A stretch of DNA of 15,236 bases from Psychromonas sp. (GTDB lineage Bacteria > Pseudomonadota > Gammaproteobacteria > Enterobacterales > Psychromonadaceae). A program made the translations under genes and the position numbers. This document shows, piece after piece, positions 14,784 to 15,236 of the stretch. Every line of letters begins with the position of its first letter. The first letter of the stretch is position 1. Location of the stretch: positions 1 through 15,236 of the forward strand of contig JAGLDN010000001.1 in the NCBI GenBank assembly GCA_023145575.1, read 5' to 3'. The notes under the pieces are model-generated. The model saw only the letters and a program-made list of their open reading frames with translations. It did no database searches and had not been told where the DNA came from.

Positions 14784-15236
14784 TTATAGTTCCACTTCTT
14801 TGGGTTCCCCCCCTTTTTTCTCTTTGTTTTCATCAACAACAGGTGGTTTGTCTGTATTTTCAGATGGAAAGCCAGTTGCATTTACTGTCGGAGAATTAGA
14901 GCCTGAATTCAAGTCATTTTCGGTTTCGGCGCCTGATGCCTTTTTCTTCCTGCTATCTTTCAACTTCTTTGCAGCAGCACCTATCCCCACTACAGCACCA
15001 ACACCAGCCACTGCACCAGCAACACCGCTAGCCACCGCTTTTACCGTACCAACAGCACTTTTTGCCTTACCTACCATTTCACCCGCCTTACCTGCCATTT
15101 CACCCGCCTTACCTGCAATTGCACCCGCCTTACCTACCATACTACTCGCCTTACCTGCCATACTAGTCGCCTTGCCAACAAGGCCAGACAATCCGCCACT
15201 ACCACCTGCCGCTGGAGCCGCCACGCCACCTGGAGC
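14784..15236 (-). CDS. Glycine/alanine-rich protein with tandem GKA heptad repeats, 5' end outside the window
   Basis: The frame stays open to the window edge (reading APGGVAAPAAGGSGG), and the GTG at 15224 has no ribosome binding site, so this is taken as the C-terminal end of a longer protein. Numbering from that GTG, residues 17-58 are six 7-residue repeats of the form GKAxxMA/V, with a seventh diverged copy. Then come a glycine-rich hydrophobic stretch (about 63-85, SGVAGAVAGVGAVVGIG), which could enter a membrane, a basic cluster (KKLKDSRKKK) and a polar acidic tail of about 50 residues rich in Asn, Ser, Pro and Glu. The low-complexity 7-residue periodicity suggests amphipathic helices with small-residue packing. 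I do not recognise the family. A linker or tail of a secreted or surface protein is possible. Confidence 0.7.
   Translation of the reverse strand, partial: APGGVAAPAAGGSGGLSGLVGKATSMAGKASSMVGKAGAIAGKAGEMAGKAGEMVGKAKSAVGTVKAVASGVAGAVAGVGAVVGIGAAAKKLKDSRKKKASGAETENDLNSGSNSPTVNATGFPSENTDKPPVVDENKEKKGGEPKEVEL
15051..15176 (-). repeat. 21-bp tandem repeat, six units, in the minus-strand gene
   Basis: Six in-frame 21-bp units encode GKATSMA, GKASSMV, GKAGAIA, GKAGEMA, GKAGEMV and GKAKSAV. Units four and five are nearly identical in DNA, which points to recent duplication. Confidence 0.85.

Noticed and set aside
15051..15176. CRISPR-like regular repeats
   Set aside because: The 21-bp units are directly adjacent without spacers, keep the reading frame and encode a heptad protein repeat.
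15222..15224. GTG as true start of the minus-strand gene
   Set aside because: No ribosome binding site precedes it and the frame stays open to the window edge with the same Ala/Gly/Pro-rich composition, so the gene most likely begins outside.

Overview
The window reads as chromosomal DNA from an AT-rich gammaproteobacterium. The evidence is gene order and protein type: mutL-miaA-hflX-hflK-hflC-purA is the classic gammaproteobacterial block, MutL has the E. coli-like non-endonuclease C-terminus, and Rep is a close match to enterobacterial Rep helicase along its whole length. NhaD points to a sodium-exposed (marine, brackish or host-associated) lifestyle. Genus cannot be fixed from the sequence. 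Long repeat-filled gaps and a wrecked insertion sequence suggest a genome that has been colonised by small mobile elements and is decaying between its core genes.

Layout. 1-2347: the 3' two thirds of mutL overlapping miaA. 2348-2600: a gap where hfq would normally lie; instead there is a 126-bp miniature inverted-repeat element and a perfect palindrome just before hflX. 2601-6049: hflX (TTG start), hflK and hflC, ending in a strong terminator. 6050-6544: a gap with a decayed repeat, then the purA promoter. 6545-7858: purA with its own terminator. 8046-10252: a lysine-rich lipoprotein gene followed 26 bp later by nhaD. 10253-11053: 800 bp without genes, holding a decayed and an intact copy of the same miniature element in the same orientation. 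11054-13063: rep. 13197-14561: an IS3-family transposase remnant, split by a third (325-bp) copy of the miniature element. 14784 to the window edge, minus strand: the C-terminal part of an unrecognised glycine/alanine-rich protein with six tandem 7-residue repeats.

How it works together. MutL (mismatch repair), MiaA (tRNA A37 prenylation), HflX (ribosome-splitting GTPase), HflK/HflC (the membrane complex that controls FtsH), PurA (AMP synthesis) and Rep (replication-fork helicase) are housekeeping functions. The lipoprotein and NhaD form a probable two-gene unit for the envelope and sodium/proton exchange.

The most notable non-coding signal is a family of roughly 325-bp non-coding elements with TATACCC...GGGTATA ends. 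Three copies are clear (2416-2541, 10652-10975, 13882-14206) and two are decayed (about 6131-6300 and 10262-10590). The copy inside the IS3 remnant shows a TA target duplication, because removing the element plus one TA rejoins the transposase reading frame exactly. No defence system, CRISPR array, RNA gene or complete transposase is visible.
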